From NCBI GenBank assembly GCA_041389565.1, contig JAWKRP010000003.1:186001-250000 (forward strand): a stretch of 64,000 nucleotides of DNA, given 5' to 3'. The notes below the pieces were generated by a model that saw only the letters and a program-made list of their open reading frames with translations, did not search any database and was not told the DNA's origin. The translations under genes were made by a program, and so were the position numbers. Every line of letters begins with the position of its first letter. Positions within the stretch are counted from its first letter, which is position 1. Source of the DNA: JACKEQ01 sp041389565. Its GTDB lineage: Bacteria; Myxococcota_A; UBA796; GCA-2862545. This document shows positions 8,105 to 16,763 of this stretch, piece by piece.

Positions 8105-8138
8105 CGACCGGGAGCCTTCAGCAGGACTCCCTGAATCC
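8105..8138. repeat. Second copy of the CGACCGGGAGCCTTCAGC element
   Basis: Bases 8105-8122 repeat 4218-4235 exactly, and the following GACTCCCTGAATCC is a shortened form of the GACTCCTCCCTGAAATTCC that follows the first copy. It sits between the candidate promoter and the GGAGG ribosome site of the amidase gene, so it would be in the 5' leader. Function unknown. Confidence 0.55.
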
Positions 8139-8150
8139 CCTGGAGGCCCC

Positions 8151-9019
8151 ATGCTGCTGTGGTTGCTCGCCTGTACGCCCGCGCCGGTCCACGCCGAGAT
8201 GATCGCGGTGCTCCCGAGAGAGCCCGTGTCCGTCGCGCCGGATCCGGTGTGGCCGGAGACCTCGGACGTGCTGGCGCTGCTCCCCGACCGTCCGTGCGCG
8301 GAGCCCCGCGAGACCGTGTTCGTCATGGCGGGGCACGCGAACGGGCGCACGAAGACGGGGAACCTCGGCGTGCACGGTCAAGTGGAGGCCGACGTGAACC
8401 TGGCGCTCGCGGAGGATCTCGCGGCCCACCTCGAGCGGACCGGGTGCTTCGAGGTGGTGCGGGGCCGCACGGGCACCCAGCGGCCGTCGTACCGGTCGCG
8501 GATCGCGCACGCGGAGCGGGTGGGGGCAGACGCGTTCATCGAGCTGCACACGGATGCCCGCGGGCCCCTCGAGCCGGTGGGGTACACGCCGGACGCCTGG
8601 GTGTACGAAGCAGAGGGCGCACTGGCTTCAGCGTGCTGTTCAACGAGGGCGGCCCGATCGGCACCGAGCGTCGCGAGCTCGCGAGGTCGCTGGCGGGCAG
8701 CCTGGTGCACGCGGGGTTCCCGCCGTTCCCCGAGTACCTCGGGATGTACGACCGCGACGAGGTGACGGGCGTGCACATCGATCGACGCGGTCTGATGATG
8801 CTGCGCGAGCCCACCGTGCCGTCGGTGATCGTGGAGACCCACAACGCCAAGCACTTCGAGGAGTCGCTGCGCTGGCGGGAGGAGCGCACGCGGGAAGCCT
8901 TCGTCCGGGCCGTCACGGACGGGCTGATCACGTGGTTCGAGGGTCCGCCGCCCCCCGAGCCGTGCTCGGCTCCCGCCGCGACTCCGCGAGACCCCGGCAG
9001 GCACGCGCGATCCCGCTGA
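8151..9019 (+). pseudogene. N-acetylmuramoyl-L-alanine amidase (Amidase_3) lipoprotein, frameshifted
   Basis: The start is ATG with GGAGG four bases upstream, and the N-terminus MLLWLLACTPAP has a lipobox (LLAC). The first frame, to about 8620, carries GHANG, a GxxG-like region and ELHTDAR. The C-terminal half (GFSVLFNEGGPIG, then VETHNAKHFEESL) is in the next frame and runs to 9019. Both halves are needed for the Amidase_3 zinc peptidoglycan hydrolase fold (H, E, H, E ligands). The shift at about 8610-8640 looks like one missing base in GAGGGCGCACTGG. It may be a real inactivation, a sequencing or assembly error, or a -1 programmed shift; no slippery heptamer is obvious. Confidence 0.65.
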
Positions 9020-9049
9020 CAGAGGGCTGTCGGAGCGGGTACGATCGAG

Positions 9050-9063
9050 CCGGGATATCCCGG
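9050..9063. promoter_or_regulatory. 14-bp perfect palindrome upstream of the giant repeat protein
   Basis: CCGGGATATCCCGG lies 17 bases before the ATG of the MopE-type gene and just ahead of its GAGGAA ribosome site. It is a perfect palindrome, so it may be a dimer-binding operator or form a hairpin in the leader. Chance occurrence cannot be excluded in GC-rich DNA. Confidence 0.3.
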
Positions 9064-9080
9064 AGCGATCGAGGAACGAC

Positions 9081-12000
9081 ATGCGCACACCCGGTTGGCT
9101 CGCCATCGTGGCCATCGCTGCCTGCAGCCAGGACATCACCGTCAAGGACGAAGCGAACGTCGCTCCTGCCGCGGTGATCAACGCTCCGGCCGATCAGGCC
9201 GTGTTCACCGAGCTCGACACGATCGAGTTCCTCGGCACGGTGGCCGACGGGAACGGTCTCGACGACCTCGCCACGATCACGTGGACGAGCAGCCTCGACG
9301 GGGAGTTCCCGCACCAGGGTCCCGACGTCGACGGCGCCGTGCGCGCGCCGATCCAGCTCTCGGTGGGCGTGCACACGATCACGCTGATCGCCATCGACAG
9401 CGAGGGCGACTCCGACGCCGACTCCCGCACGATCATCGTCCAGGAGTCCGACCAGACGCCGCTGGCCGAGATCCTCGCGCCGGTGAACCTCCAGTCCCAG
9501 GTGGTCGGGCAGGACGTCGCGCTGCAGGGCACCGTGAGCGACCCGAACCAGTCGGCCGACTCGCTCGAGGTGAGCTGGGAGGTCGGTCGGGTCGGGCAGT
9601 CGCTGGCTCCCGTGTTCACGGGCGCTCCGAACGCCGCGGGCTTCACGTCGGCCGTGTGGTCCGACATCCCGGGCCTCGGAGAGTGGCGCGTCGTGCTCAC
9701 CGTCACCGACGACGACGGGAACTTCGCGATCGACGAGGTGATCGTCCTGGTCACCGACAGCGGTGACGCCGACCTCGACGCCGACGGGTGGTCGCCGAAC
9801 CAGGGCGACTGCGACGACAACGACCCCACGCGGCACCCGAACGCGGTCGAGATCTGCGGGAACTCGGTCGACGAGGACTGCAACGGAATCCTCGACGACA
9901 AGGACGTCGACTCCGACGCCCACATCGACGAAGCGTGCGACGCCACGTACAACGGGCCGTTCCCGTCCGACGACTGCAACGACGCCAATGCGAGCGTGTT
10001 CCCCGGGGCTCCGGAGTCGGTCGACGGGCTCGACAACAACTGCAACGGGCAGGCCGACGAGGGCACGAACGCGTGGGATGCCGACGGAGACTGCTCCTGT
10101 CGCGGCGCCGCCTGTACGGGGTCCGTGAACCCGGCGTGCACCACGATCGTCCCGAACGACTGCGACGACACCGATCCTGACAATGCGCCCGGTCTGGCCG
10201 AGATCTGCGACGGTCAGGACAACGACTGCGACAACGTCGCCGACAACGGGCTGTCGGGCACGAACTACTGGCCCGACGCCGACGGTGACGGGTTCGGCAA
10301 CCAGGCGTCCCTCCCCACCAGCTCGTGTGGCGTGCCGCCCGCGAACCACGTCGCGAACAACACCGACTGCAACGACGGGGCGATCCTGATCAACCCGGCC
10401 GCGGTCGAGGTCACGTGCGACGCGATCGACAACGACTGCAACGCGGCCACGCGCGACCAGCCCGACGGCGACAGCGACGGCGTGTCGGTCTGTCTCGACT
10501 GCGACGACACCGACGGCGACAACTTCCCGGGCAACGTGGAGTCGTGCGACGGCCAGGACAACGACTGCGACATCGCGATCGACGAGGGGGTCGTGTTCGC
10601 CTCGTACTGGCCGGATGCCGACGGCGATGGGTACGGCGAGAACGGAGCGGCTTCGGTGGCGGCGTGTGGCGGTCCGCCGGCGAACCACGTCGCGAACGAC
10701 GGCGACTGCGACGACTCGCTGGCCTCCGTGAACCCCGGTCAGGCCGAGATCCAGTGCGATTCCATCGAGAACGACTGCAACCCGGCGACCCGTGACGCGC
10801 CCGATGCCGACAACGACGGCGTGTCGGTGTGCTTCGACTGCGACGACGGGAACCCGTTCAACTTCCCCGGGAACACCGAGTTCTGCGACGGTCTCGACAA
10901 CAACTGCTCCGGCGTGGCCGACGACGGTCTGCTCGTCTACCAGGACTTCTGGCCCGACCTCGACGGCGACAACCACGGCGACGGCACGGCGGCGTCGGTG
11001 AACGACTGTCAGCCTCCGTCCGGCTACATCAACAACTCCGACGACTGCGACGACGACGATCCCGACAACTTCCCCGGGAACGCCGAGGTCTGCGACGGCT
11101 TCGACAACGACTGCGCAGGCGGGGCCGACGACGGCCTGTCGTTCGACACGTGGTACCCCGACCAGGACGGCGATCTGTACGGCTCCGCCGCGTCTGCGGG
11201 CGTGACCACCTGCGACGGTCCGCCCGTGCCCACGTACGTGCTGTCGAACACCGACTGCAACGACAGCAACGGCATGGTGAACCCGAGCCAGAACGAGATC
11301 ACCTGCGACGGCATCGACAACGACTGCCTGGCTCAGACGGAAGACGAGCCCGACCAGGACAACGACCTCTACAGTCTGTGCGACGACTGCGACGACGGCG
11401 ACCCCGACAACTTCCCGGGGAACCCCGAGGTGTGCGACGGCGCCGACAACGACTGTGTGGGCGGGGCCGACAACGGGCTCGTGTTCGTGAACTACTACCT
11501 CGACCTCGACTCCGACGGGTACGGCAACACCTTCTCGCCCGCGACCAGCACGTGCAGCGGCCCGCCCAGCGGGATGGTGGCCGACAACACCGACTGCAAC
11601 GACAGCAACACGTCGGTGAACCCCGGAGAGGCCGAGCAGACCTGCGATCTCGTCGACAACGACTGCAACCCGGGCACGCCCGACCAGCCCGATGCCGACG
11701 GTGATGGCTGGTCGATGTGCGTCGACTGCGACGACGCCGACGGCGACAACTTCCCGGGGAACATGGAGGTCTGCGACGGCGCCGACAACAACTGCTCGGG
11801 CACGGCGGACGAAGGCCTCGCGTTCGTGTCGTACTGGCCCGATGCCGACAACGATGGTGCGGGCAACCCGAACCTGGCGCCGGTCTCGACGTGCAACGGC
11901 GCTCCGTCCGGCCGGGTGAACGACAACTCCGACTGCAACGACGCCGACCCGAACAACTTCCCGGGGAACCCCGAGGTTTGCGACGGCGCCGACAACAACT

Positions 12001-14492
12001 GCGTGGGCGGGGCCGACGACGGTCTCGTGTTCGTGGACTACTGGCCCGATGCCGACAACGACAGCTACGGCAGCAACGCGGTCCCGCCGACCTCCCGGTG
12101 CAACGGCGCCCCTGCGGCCTCGGGCTGGGCGACCCAGAGCGGCGACTGCGACGACGGGTCGGGTGCTGTGAACCCCGGTCGGCCCGAGATCGTGGCCGAC
12201 AACATCGACCAGGACTGCGACACCGTCGACGACTGCTACCTCGACGCCGACAACGACGGTCGCGGGGTCTCGACCGTGATCACCGGTCAGACGCTCGACT
12301 GCTCGAACAACAACGAGAGCCGCTTCGCGGACGACTGCAACGACGCAGACCCCGCCAACTACCCCACGAACACCGAAGCGTGTGACGGTCAGGACAACGA
12401 CTGCTCCGGGCAGTCCGAGCAGCCCGGCGAGGTCACCTTCCGCGACTACTGGCCCGACCTCGACCTCGACGGGTACGGAAGCGCAGCGTCGGCGGCCGAG
12501 AACGCGTGCTCGCCGCCCGCGGGCAAGGTGTCGAACAACGGCGACTGCCTCGACAGCAATACGAGCGTGAACCCGGGGGTCAACGAGACCACCTGCAACG
12601 GGCTCGACGACGACTGCGACGCGCTGACGCTCGACCAGCCCGATGGCGACGGCGACGGCGACCCCGTGTGCACCGACTGCAACGACGCGAACCCGAACAA
12701 CAGCTCCATCGGCACCGAGATCTGCGATGGGCTCGACAACGACTGCAACACCGTGGCCGACAACGGGCTCACGTTCGTCTCGTACTGGCCCGACAACGAC
12801 GGCGACCAGTCGGGGAGCGCGGTGCTGGCGAGCGTGAGCACGTGCAACGGGGCTCCGAGCGGGTACGTCGCGAACAACGACGACTGCGACGACTTCTCGA
12901 GCGCGATGAACGGCCGCGACGACGACAACGACGCGTGGTCGACCTGTGATGGCGACTGCAACGACAGCGCGTTCGCGACGAACCCGGGGGTCACGAACGA
13001 CGTTCCCGACGGCGCGTTCACCGACGAAGACTGCGATGGCGTCGACGGGCACGAGGCCGATGCGGTGTTCGTCAGCACCACCGGGAGCGACGTGTCGCTC
13101 ACGTGCTCGAAGTCCAATCCGTGCCGCACCATCGACTACGCGATGTCGGTGGCCGAGGGCATGGTGCCCCCGATGACCGAGGTGTACATCCGCACGGGCA
13201 GCTACACGGGTGGCGTCACCCTGCGCGACGACATGAACCTGTACGGCGGGTACGACACCAACTGGGTCCGCGACGCCCACACGCAGTCCGGGCACCTCGT
13301 CACGCTGTTCGGGGGCACCGACTCCACGACCAGCGAGGTCATCACGGTCATTGCGCGCAGCGTGAGCGGGAGCCTGCACGACCTCGTCGTGAACGCGCCC
13401 CTCGCCAGCACGCGGAATGGTGGCAAGGGCCGGTCGAGCTACGCGGTGCACGCCGTCTCGTCGATCCTCGAGCTCGTGCGCGTGGAGCTCGACCAGGACA
13501 ACGGCGCGACGGGCCTCACCGGCACGGACGGCACCGATGCCACCCAGACGCGCGCCAGCACCGGCAACAACGGGAACAACGGCTCGAACCCGCTCACCTG
13601 CAGCTCGTCCGTCGCGTCGGGGGGCGCCGGCGGAACCGGCACGAACGCCGGTGGAGACGGCGGTGCCGGTGGAAAGGCCGACACCTCGTGCTGTGCGGGC
13701 ACGTGCTCCGGGATCTGCGGAAACTGCACCGCGACGGCCGGGAGCAACGGCATCGTCGGGGGCGGTGGCACGGGGATCGGGGGTCCGCGCGGCCCGCTGG
13801 GCGGCGTCTGTGCGGATGGCACCGCGGGGACCGCAGGCAACACGGTCCACGGTAGCGGCGGCAACGGCGCGGGGGAGCGGGGCTCGCTGAGCGGCACGAA
13901 CAACTGGTTCTGGTACGGCCTGTCCGGGTCCTCCGGGGGCGCGGGCACCCGCGGCGGCGGCGGCGGCGGCGGCGGCGGTGGGGGCGGCTGCAACAACTCC
14001 GGGAACGGCGGTGGTGGCTCCGGCGGTGGCGGCGGTGCGGGCGGCGCCGGGGGTGGCGGCGCCGTGGGCGGTGGCTCCGGCGGCGGTAGCTTCGGCGTGT
14101 TCGCGTACAACAGCACGGTCACCGTGGAGGACTGCACGTTCAACCGCGGTCTGGCCCGGAACGGCGCGGCCGGTGGCGAGGGCGGGCTCGGTCAGCCCGG
14201 CGGCTTCGGCGGCAACCCCGGCACGGGCGGCGATGCGGCCGGTGACGGCGGGCACGGCGGCGCGGGTGCGGACGGCGGCGACGGCGGTGGTGGCGGCGGT
14301 GGCGCCGGTGGCCTGTCGTACGGGATCTTCGACTACAACAGCACCATCGTCGAGGTCGGGGCGAGCCTGTTCACGGGCGGGAACAACGCGACCGGCGGCG
14401 CTGGCGGTCCGAGCGGGGGCAATAGCGGGAACGCAGGTGCGGACGGCGAGTCCGGCGAGACCTTCGTGTGCCAGTTCTGGTACGACTGCTGA
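9081..14492 (+). CDS. Giant MopE-type repeat protein with C-terminal beta-helix and Gly-rich region
   Basis: One 1803-residue reading frame. The N-terminus MRTPGWLAIVAIAAC is a lipoprotein-type signal. Residues about 20-225 look like Ig/PKD-type beta domains (APAAVINAPADQAVF). Residues about 230-1325 hold about 18 copies of the putative metal-binding MopE motif (DCDD..D..NFPG..E.CDG.DN.C), rich in Asp and Cys. Residues about 1327-1500 (NPCRTIDYAMSVAEG, then VTLRDDMNLYGGYD) are a DUF1565-like parallel beta-helix. The last 300 residues are Gly-rich with interspersed strands. MopE repeats in methanotrophs bind copper and calcium. Likely a surface protein; ligand unknown. The start is supported by GAGGAA. 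Confidence 0.88.
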   Translation: MRTPGWLAIVAIAACSQDITVKDEANVAPAAVINAPADQAVFTELDTIEFLGTVADGNGLDDLATITWTSSLDGEFPHQGPDVDGAVRAPIQLSVGVHTITLIAIDSEGDSDADSRTIIVQESDQTPLAEILAPVNLQSQVVGQDVALQGTVSDPNQSADSLEVSWEVGRVGQSLAPVFTGAPNAAGFTSAVWSDIPGLGEWRVVLTVTDDDGNFAIDEVIVLVTDSGDADLDADGWSPNQGDCDDNDPTRHPNAVEICGNSVDEDCNGILDDKDVDSDAHIDEACDATYNGPFPSDDCNDANASVFPGAPESVDGLDNNCNGQADEGTNAWDADGDCSCRGAACTGSVNPACTTIVPNDCDDTDPDNAPGLAEICDGQDNDCDNVADNGLSGTNYWPDADGDGFGNQASLPTSSCGVPPANHVANNTDCNDGAILINPAAVEVTCDAIDNDCNAATRDQPDGDSDGVSVCLDCDDTDGDNFPGNVESCDGQDNDCDIAIDEGVVFASYWPDADGDGYGENGAASVAACGGPPANHVANDGDCDDSLASVNPGQAEIQCDSIENDCNPATRDAPDADNDGVSVCFDCDDGNPFNFPGNTEFCDGLDNNCSGVADDGLLVYQDFWPDLDGDNHGDGTAASVNDCQPPSGYINNSDDCDDDDPDNFPGNAEVCDGFDNDCAGGADDGLSFDTWYPDQDGDLYGSAASAGVTTCDGPPVPTYVLSNTDCNDSNGMVNPSQNEITCDGIDNDCLAQTEDEPDQDNDLYSLCDDCDDGDPDNFPGNPEVCDGADNDCVGGADNGLVFVNYYLDLDSDGYGNTFSPATSTCSGPPSGMVADNTDCNDSNTSVNPGEAEQTCDLVDNDCNPGTPDQPDADGDGWSMCVDCDDADGDNFPGNMEVCDGADNNCSGTADEGLAFVSYWPDADNDGAGNPNLAPVSTCNGAPSGRVNDNSDCNDADPNNFPGNPEVCDGADNNCVGGADDGLVFVDYWPDADNDSYGSNAVPPTSRCNGAPAASGWATQSGDCDDGSGAVNPGRPEIVADNIDQDCDTVDDCYLDADNDGRGVSTVITGQTLDCSNNNESRFADDCNDADPANYPTNTEACDGQDNDCSGQSEQPGEVTFRDYWPDLDLDGYGSAASAAENACSPPAGKVSNNGDCLDSNTSVNPGVNETTCNGLDDDCDALTLDQPDGDGDGDPVCTDCNDANPNNSSIGTEICDGLDNDCNTVADNGLTFVSYWPDNDGDQSGSAVLASVSTCNGAPSGYVANNDDCDDFSSAMNGRDDDNDAWSTCDGDCNDSAFATNPGVTNDVPDGAFTDEDCDGVDGHEADAVFVSTTGSDVSLTCSKSNPCRTIDYAMSVAEGMVPPMTEVYIRTGSYTGGVTLRDDMNLYGGYDTNWVRDAHTQSGHLVTLFGGTDSTTSEVITVIARSVSGSLHDLVVNAPLASTRNGGKGRSSYAVHAVSSILELVRVELDQDNGATGLTGTDGTDATQTRASTGNNGNNGSNPLTCSSSVASGGAGGTGTNAGGDGGAGGKADTSCCAGTCSGICGNCTATAGSNGIVGGGGTGIGGPRGPLGGVCADGTAGTAGNTVHGSGGNGAGERGSLSGTNNWFWYGLSGSSGGAGTRGGGGGGGGGGGGCNNSGNGGGGSGGGGGAGGAGGGGAVGGGSGGGSFGVFAYNSTVTVEDCTFNRGLARNGAAGGEGGLGQPGGFGGNPGTGGDAAGDGGHGGAGADGGDGGGGGGGAGGLSYGIFDYNSTIVEVGASLFTGGNNATGGAGGPSGGNSGNAGADGESGETFVCQFWYDC
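9770..13060 (+). repeat. Array of about 18 degenerate MopE-motif repeats
   Basis: The DNA repeats the frame GACTGCAACGAC ... AACTTCCCGGGGAAC ... GAGGTCTGCGACGGC ... GACAACGACTGC with variable spacers, roughly every 170-230 bases. Copies are diverged enough to look old, but neighbouring units (for example about 11390-11480 and 11740-11830) share long near-identical stretches, suggesting ongoing internal duplication. Confidence 0.75.
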
Positions 14493-14494
14493 TC

Positions 14495-14516
14495 GCCCGG
14501 ATGCTCTGAACCGGGC
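14495..14516 (+). terminator. Possible terminator hairpin after the giant protein gene
   Basis: GCCCGG at 14495-14500 and CCGGGC at 14511-14516 form a perfect 6-bp stem with a 10-base loop, three bases after the stop codon. No U-tract follows, so intrinsic termination would be weak. Confidence 0.3.
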
Positions 14517-14549
14517 CTCCGGTTACCCCAGGCGACCCCGGGAGGCGCC

Positions 14550-15080
14550 ATGGCACACCTCGAGACCCTGATCTCCGAAGACGACCTCCAGGCGCGCATT
14601 CGCGACCTCGGAGCCGAGCTCGCCGCGCTCTACGGCGACGAGCCCGTGATCGCGGTCGGCGTGCTGAAGGGCAGCATCCTGTTCATGGCCGATCTCGTGC
14701 GGGCCATGAAGGGCTGCGACGTGCGGCTGTCGTTCCTCGGGGTCGCGAGCTACCACGGCACGGAGTCCACGGGCGTCGTGCGGGTCACCCACGATCTCAC
14801 CGAGCCCATCGAAGGCGAGCACGTGCTCGTGATCGAAGACATCGTCGACTCCGGGCTCACCCTCGCGTACATCCGCGAGATGCTCAACGTGCGGCGTCCG
14901 AAGTCGCTTCGCGTGGTGTCGCTGCTCGACAAGCCCATGAAGCGCACGGTCGACGTGGCCGTGGAGTTCACCGGCTTCTCGATCCCCGACGCGTTCGTGG
15001 TGGGCTACGGGCTCGACCTCGATCAGAAGTACCGGAACGTGCCGTACATCGCCATCTACCACCCCGACGCGTCCCGCTGA
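14550..15080 (+). CDS. hpt: Hypoxanthine phosphoribosyltransferase
   Basis: A 176-residue cytoplasmic enzyme of purine salvage that joins hypoxanthine (and often guanine) to PRPP to give IMP/GMP. The PRPP-binding loop VLVIEDIVDSGLTL is intact, preceded by VGVLKGSILFMADL. DAFVVGYGLDLDQKYRNVPYI near the C-terminus is the conserved HPRT end. Length and order of motifs match bacterial Hpt. The start is supported by GGAGG four bases before the ATG. The 2OG oxygenase gene follows with a one-base overlap (TGATG), so the two are co-translated, an unusual pairing. Confidence 0.95.
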   Translation: MAHLETLISEDDLQARIRDLGAELAALYGDEPVIAVGVLKGSILFMADLVRAMKGCDVRLSFLGVASYHGTESTGVVRVTHDLTEPIEGEHVLVIEDIVDSGLTLAYIREMLNVRRPKSLRVVSLLDKPMKRTVDVAVEFTGFSIPDAFVVGYGLDLDQKYRNVPYIAIYHPDASR

Positions 15081-16177
15081 TGGCCATCCCGGTCGTCGAC
15101 GTTCGCGACCTCGTCTCCGACGAGCCCGCTGCACAGGCCCGCGCCGCGATCGCGATCCGCGAGGGCTTCGGCGTGTACGGCCTGGTGTACATCCGGAACC
15201 ACGGAATCGACCGCAGCGACGTGCTCGACACGTACGCGGAGTTCCTCGAGCTCCTCGAGCGTCCGGTCGCCGAGAAGCAGACCTGGGGCGGGCCCGACAT
15301 CTGGTACCAGCGCGGCTGGACGCCTCCGAACACGGAGCAGGCCGTCGTCGCGGGTGGTCAGCCCGACTTCAAGGAGTGCTTCTTCGCGAGCCCCACCGAC
15401 CTGGATCCCCAGTGTCAGCGGTGGTGGCCCGAGGTGTACGCCGACAACGTGTGGCCCGCGGACGCTCCCGGGTTCCGCGACGGCATGCTGTCGATCGGCC
15501 TGCAGATCCACGCCGTCGGGCTGGCCCTGCTGAAGGGCTGCGAGCGGGCGCTCGATCTGCCGGAGGGGTCGCTGTCGGCCCGCTGTGAAGGGGCTGCGCA
15601 CGTCACCCGCGTGCTGAAGTACCTGCCGCTGCGCGAAGACCAGGTGGGCACCGGCATCCTGTGGGGCGAGGAGCACACCGACTTCAACCTCCTCACGCTC
15701 CTGCCCGGCGGCTCGTTCTACCGCCACACGGCCGAGGGCACCCACATGCCCGCGACCCCCGCGAGCCGGGGTGGGCTGTTCCTCCGCACGCGCCCCACGG
15801 CCGAGCACCCGCGCGGCGAGCAGGTGCAGGGCACGCCGCCCGAGGGCTGCATGGTCGCGCAGGTCGGCCAGCAGCTCGAGGTCCTCACGGCGGGCCGTCT
15901 GACCGCCACCCCCCATGTGATCACGACCCCCGACGAGCCCGGCTGGACGCGCTGCTCGATGGCGCACTTCATCCACCTGCACGGGCTCCAGCACGTCGCG
16001 CCCCTCGAGCCGTTCGAGCACGACCCCGCAGCTCAGGACTACGCTCCGCCCGTGCTGGCCGGCACGTACGCGCACAAGACGCTCGTGGACATCGGTCTGG
16101 CGCCGCCCCAGAGCCTCGCCAAGCTCGGATACCGCCACTACGGGCGGCTCTCCGGGTTCCGCGCCGAAGAGGGCTGA
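15080..16177 (+). CDS. 2-oxoglutarate/Fe(II) oxygenase, isopenicillin N synthase-like
   Basis: A 365-residue protein of the IPNS/DIOX family. An N-terminal DIOX_N-type region (IPVVDVRDLVS ... GFGVYGLVYIRNHGI) precedes a jelly-roll core with the iron ligands H199 and D201 (EEHTDFNLLTLL) and H279 (TATPHVI). RCSMAHF provides the Arg and Ser that usually bind 2-oxoglutarate. The residues needed for oxygenase activity are all visible; the substrate is not predictable. It is coupled to hpt and its end is four bases from the convergent kinase gene. Probably cytoplasmic. Confidence 0.85.
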   Translation: MAIPVVDVRDLVSDEPAAQARAAIAIREGFGVYGLVYIRNHGIDRSDVLDTYAEFLELLERPVAEKQTWGGPDIWYQRGWTPPNTEQAVVAGGQPDFKECFFASPTDLDPQCQRWWPEVYADNVWPADAPGFRDGMLSIGLQIHAVGLALLKGCERALDLPEGSLSARCEGAAHVTRVLKYLPLREDQVGTGILWGEEHTDFNLLTLLPGGSFYRHTAEGTHMPATPASRGGLFLRTRPTAEHPRGEQVQGTPPEGCMVAQVGQQLEVLTAGRLTATPHVITTPDEPGWTRCSMAHFIHLHGLQHVAPLEPFEHDPAAQDYAPPVLAGTYAHKTLVDIGLAPPQSLAKLGYRHYGRLSGFRAEEG

Positions 16178-16180
16178 CCG

Positions 16181-16759
16181 TCAGGCTCCGGACTCGAGGC
16201 CGAACGCGTCGACGATGCGTGCGGCGGCCTCCTCGGGCGTCAGGTGCGTGTTGTCGAGCCGCAGGTAGGGCCCGAGCTGCGCGCCGAGCTCGCCGGGACG
16301 GGAGGTGGTGCGGTACGTCGCGTCGATCTCGCGCAGGTTCGCTTCGGACCACTCGAGGTCGCGCTTCGAGCGCTTGGCATCGAGGCGCGCGGGCGTGCGG
16401 TTCCGGCGCAGGCGCTCGGGGGTGTCGCACACGAGCTCGACCCAGCGAACCGTTCCGCCCGTCTCCGCCACGCGGTCGGTGAGCGAGCACAGGAACGCCC
16501 ACTCGTCGGGCTCGTCGAGCGCCCACACGTACGTGAACACGAGGTCGAAGGCCTGCTGGGCGAGGCACTCGTCGAGGATCTGGCGCCGGAAGCTGCCCAC
16601 CAGACGCCGGAACGCGGGCTCCTCGAACGAGAACAGGCCGAGCAGCGGCTCGATCGTCATGTGGTTGTGGAACAGCCGGTACGGCGTGCGCTCGCACACG
16701 GCGCGCCCGACGGTCATCTTGCCCGCGGCGGGCGGACCGAAGAGGACCAGCAGGTCCAT
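16181..16759 (-). CDS. P-loop NTPase, shikimate/adenylate kinase-like
   Basis: A 192-residue protein starting MDLLVLFGPPAAGKMTVG, a Walker A motif at the extreme N-terminus as in small-molecule kinases. CDTPERLRRNRTPARLDAKRSKRDLE resembles a lid region. There is no clear substrate signature, so it may phosphorylate a small metabolite or an antibiotic-like molecule. ATG at 16759 is preferred because it lies five bases after the phosphoesterase stop and places the P-loop at the usual distance from the N-terminus. It is the last gene of a minus-strand run. Confidence 0.7.
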   Translation of the reverse strand: MDLLVLFGPPAAGKMTVGRAVCERTPYRLFHNHMTIEPLLGLFSFEEPAFRRLVGSFRRQILDECLAQQAFDLVFTYVWALDEPDEWAFLCSLTDRVAETGGTVRWVELVCDTPERLRRNRTPARLDAKRSKRDLEWSEANLREIDATYRTTSRPGELGAQLGPYLRLDNTHLTPEEAAARIVDAFGLESGA

Positions 16760-16763
16760 CGCG

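Noticed and set aside
8928..14255. A 1775-codon open frame on the minus strand opposite the giant repeat gene
   Set aside because: It is a shadow of the repetitive Asp/Asn/Gly-coding strand. The product is an Arg/Val/Ala low-complexity chain with no domain, and it runs over the divergent intergenic region and ribosome site.
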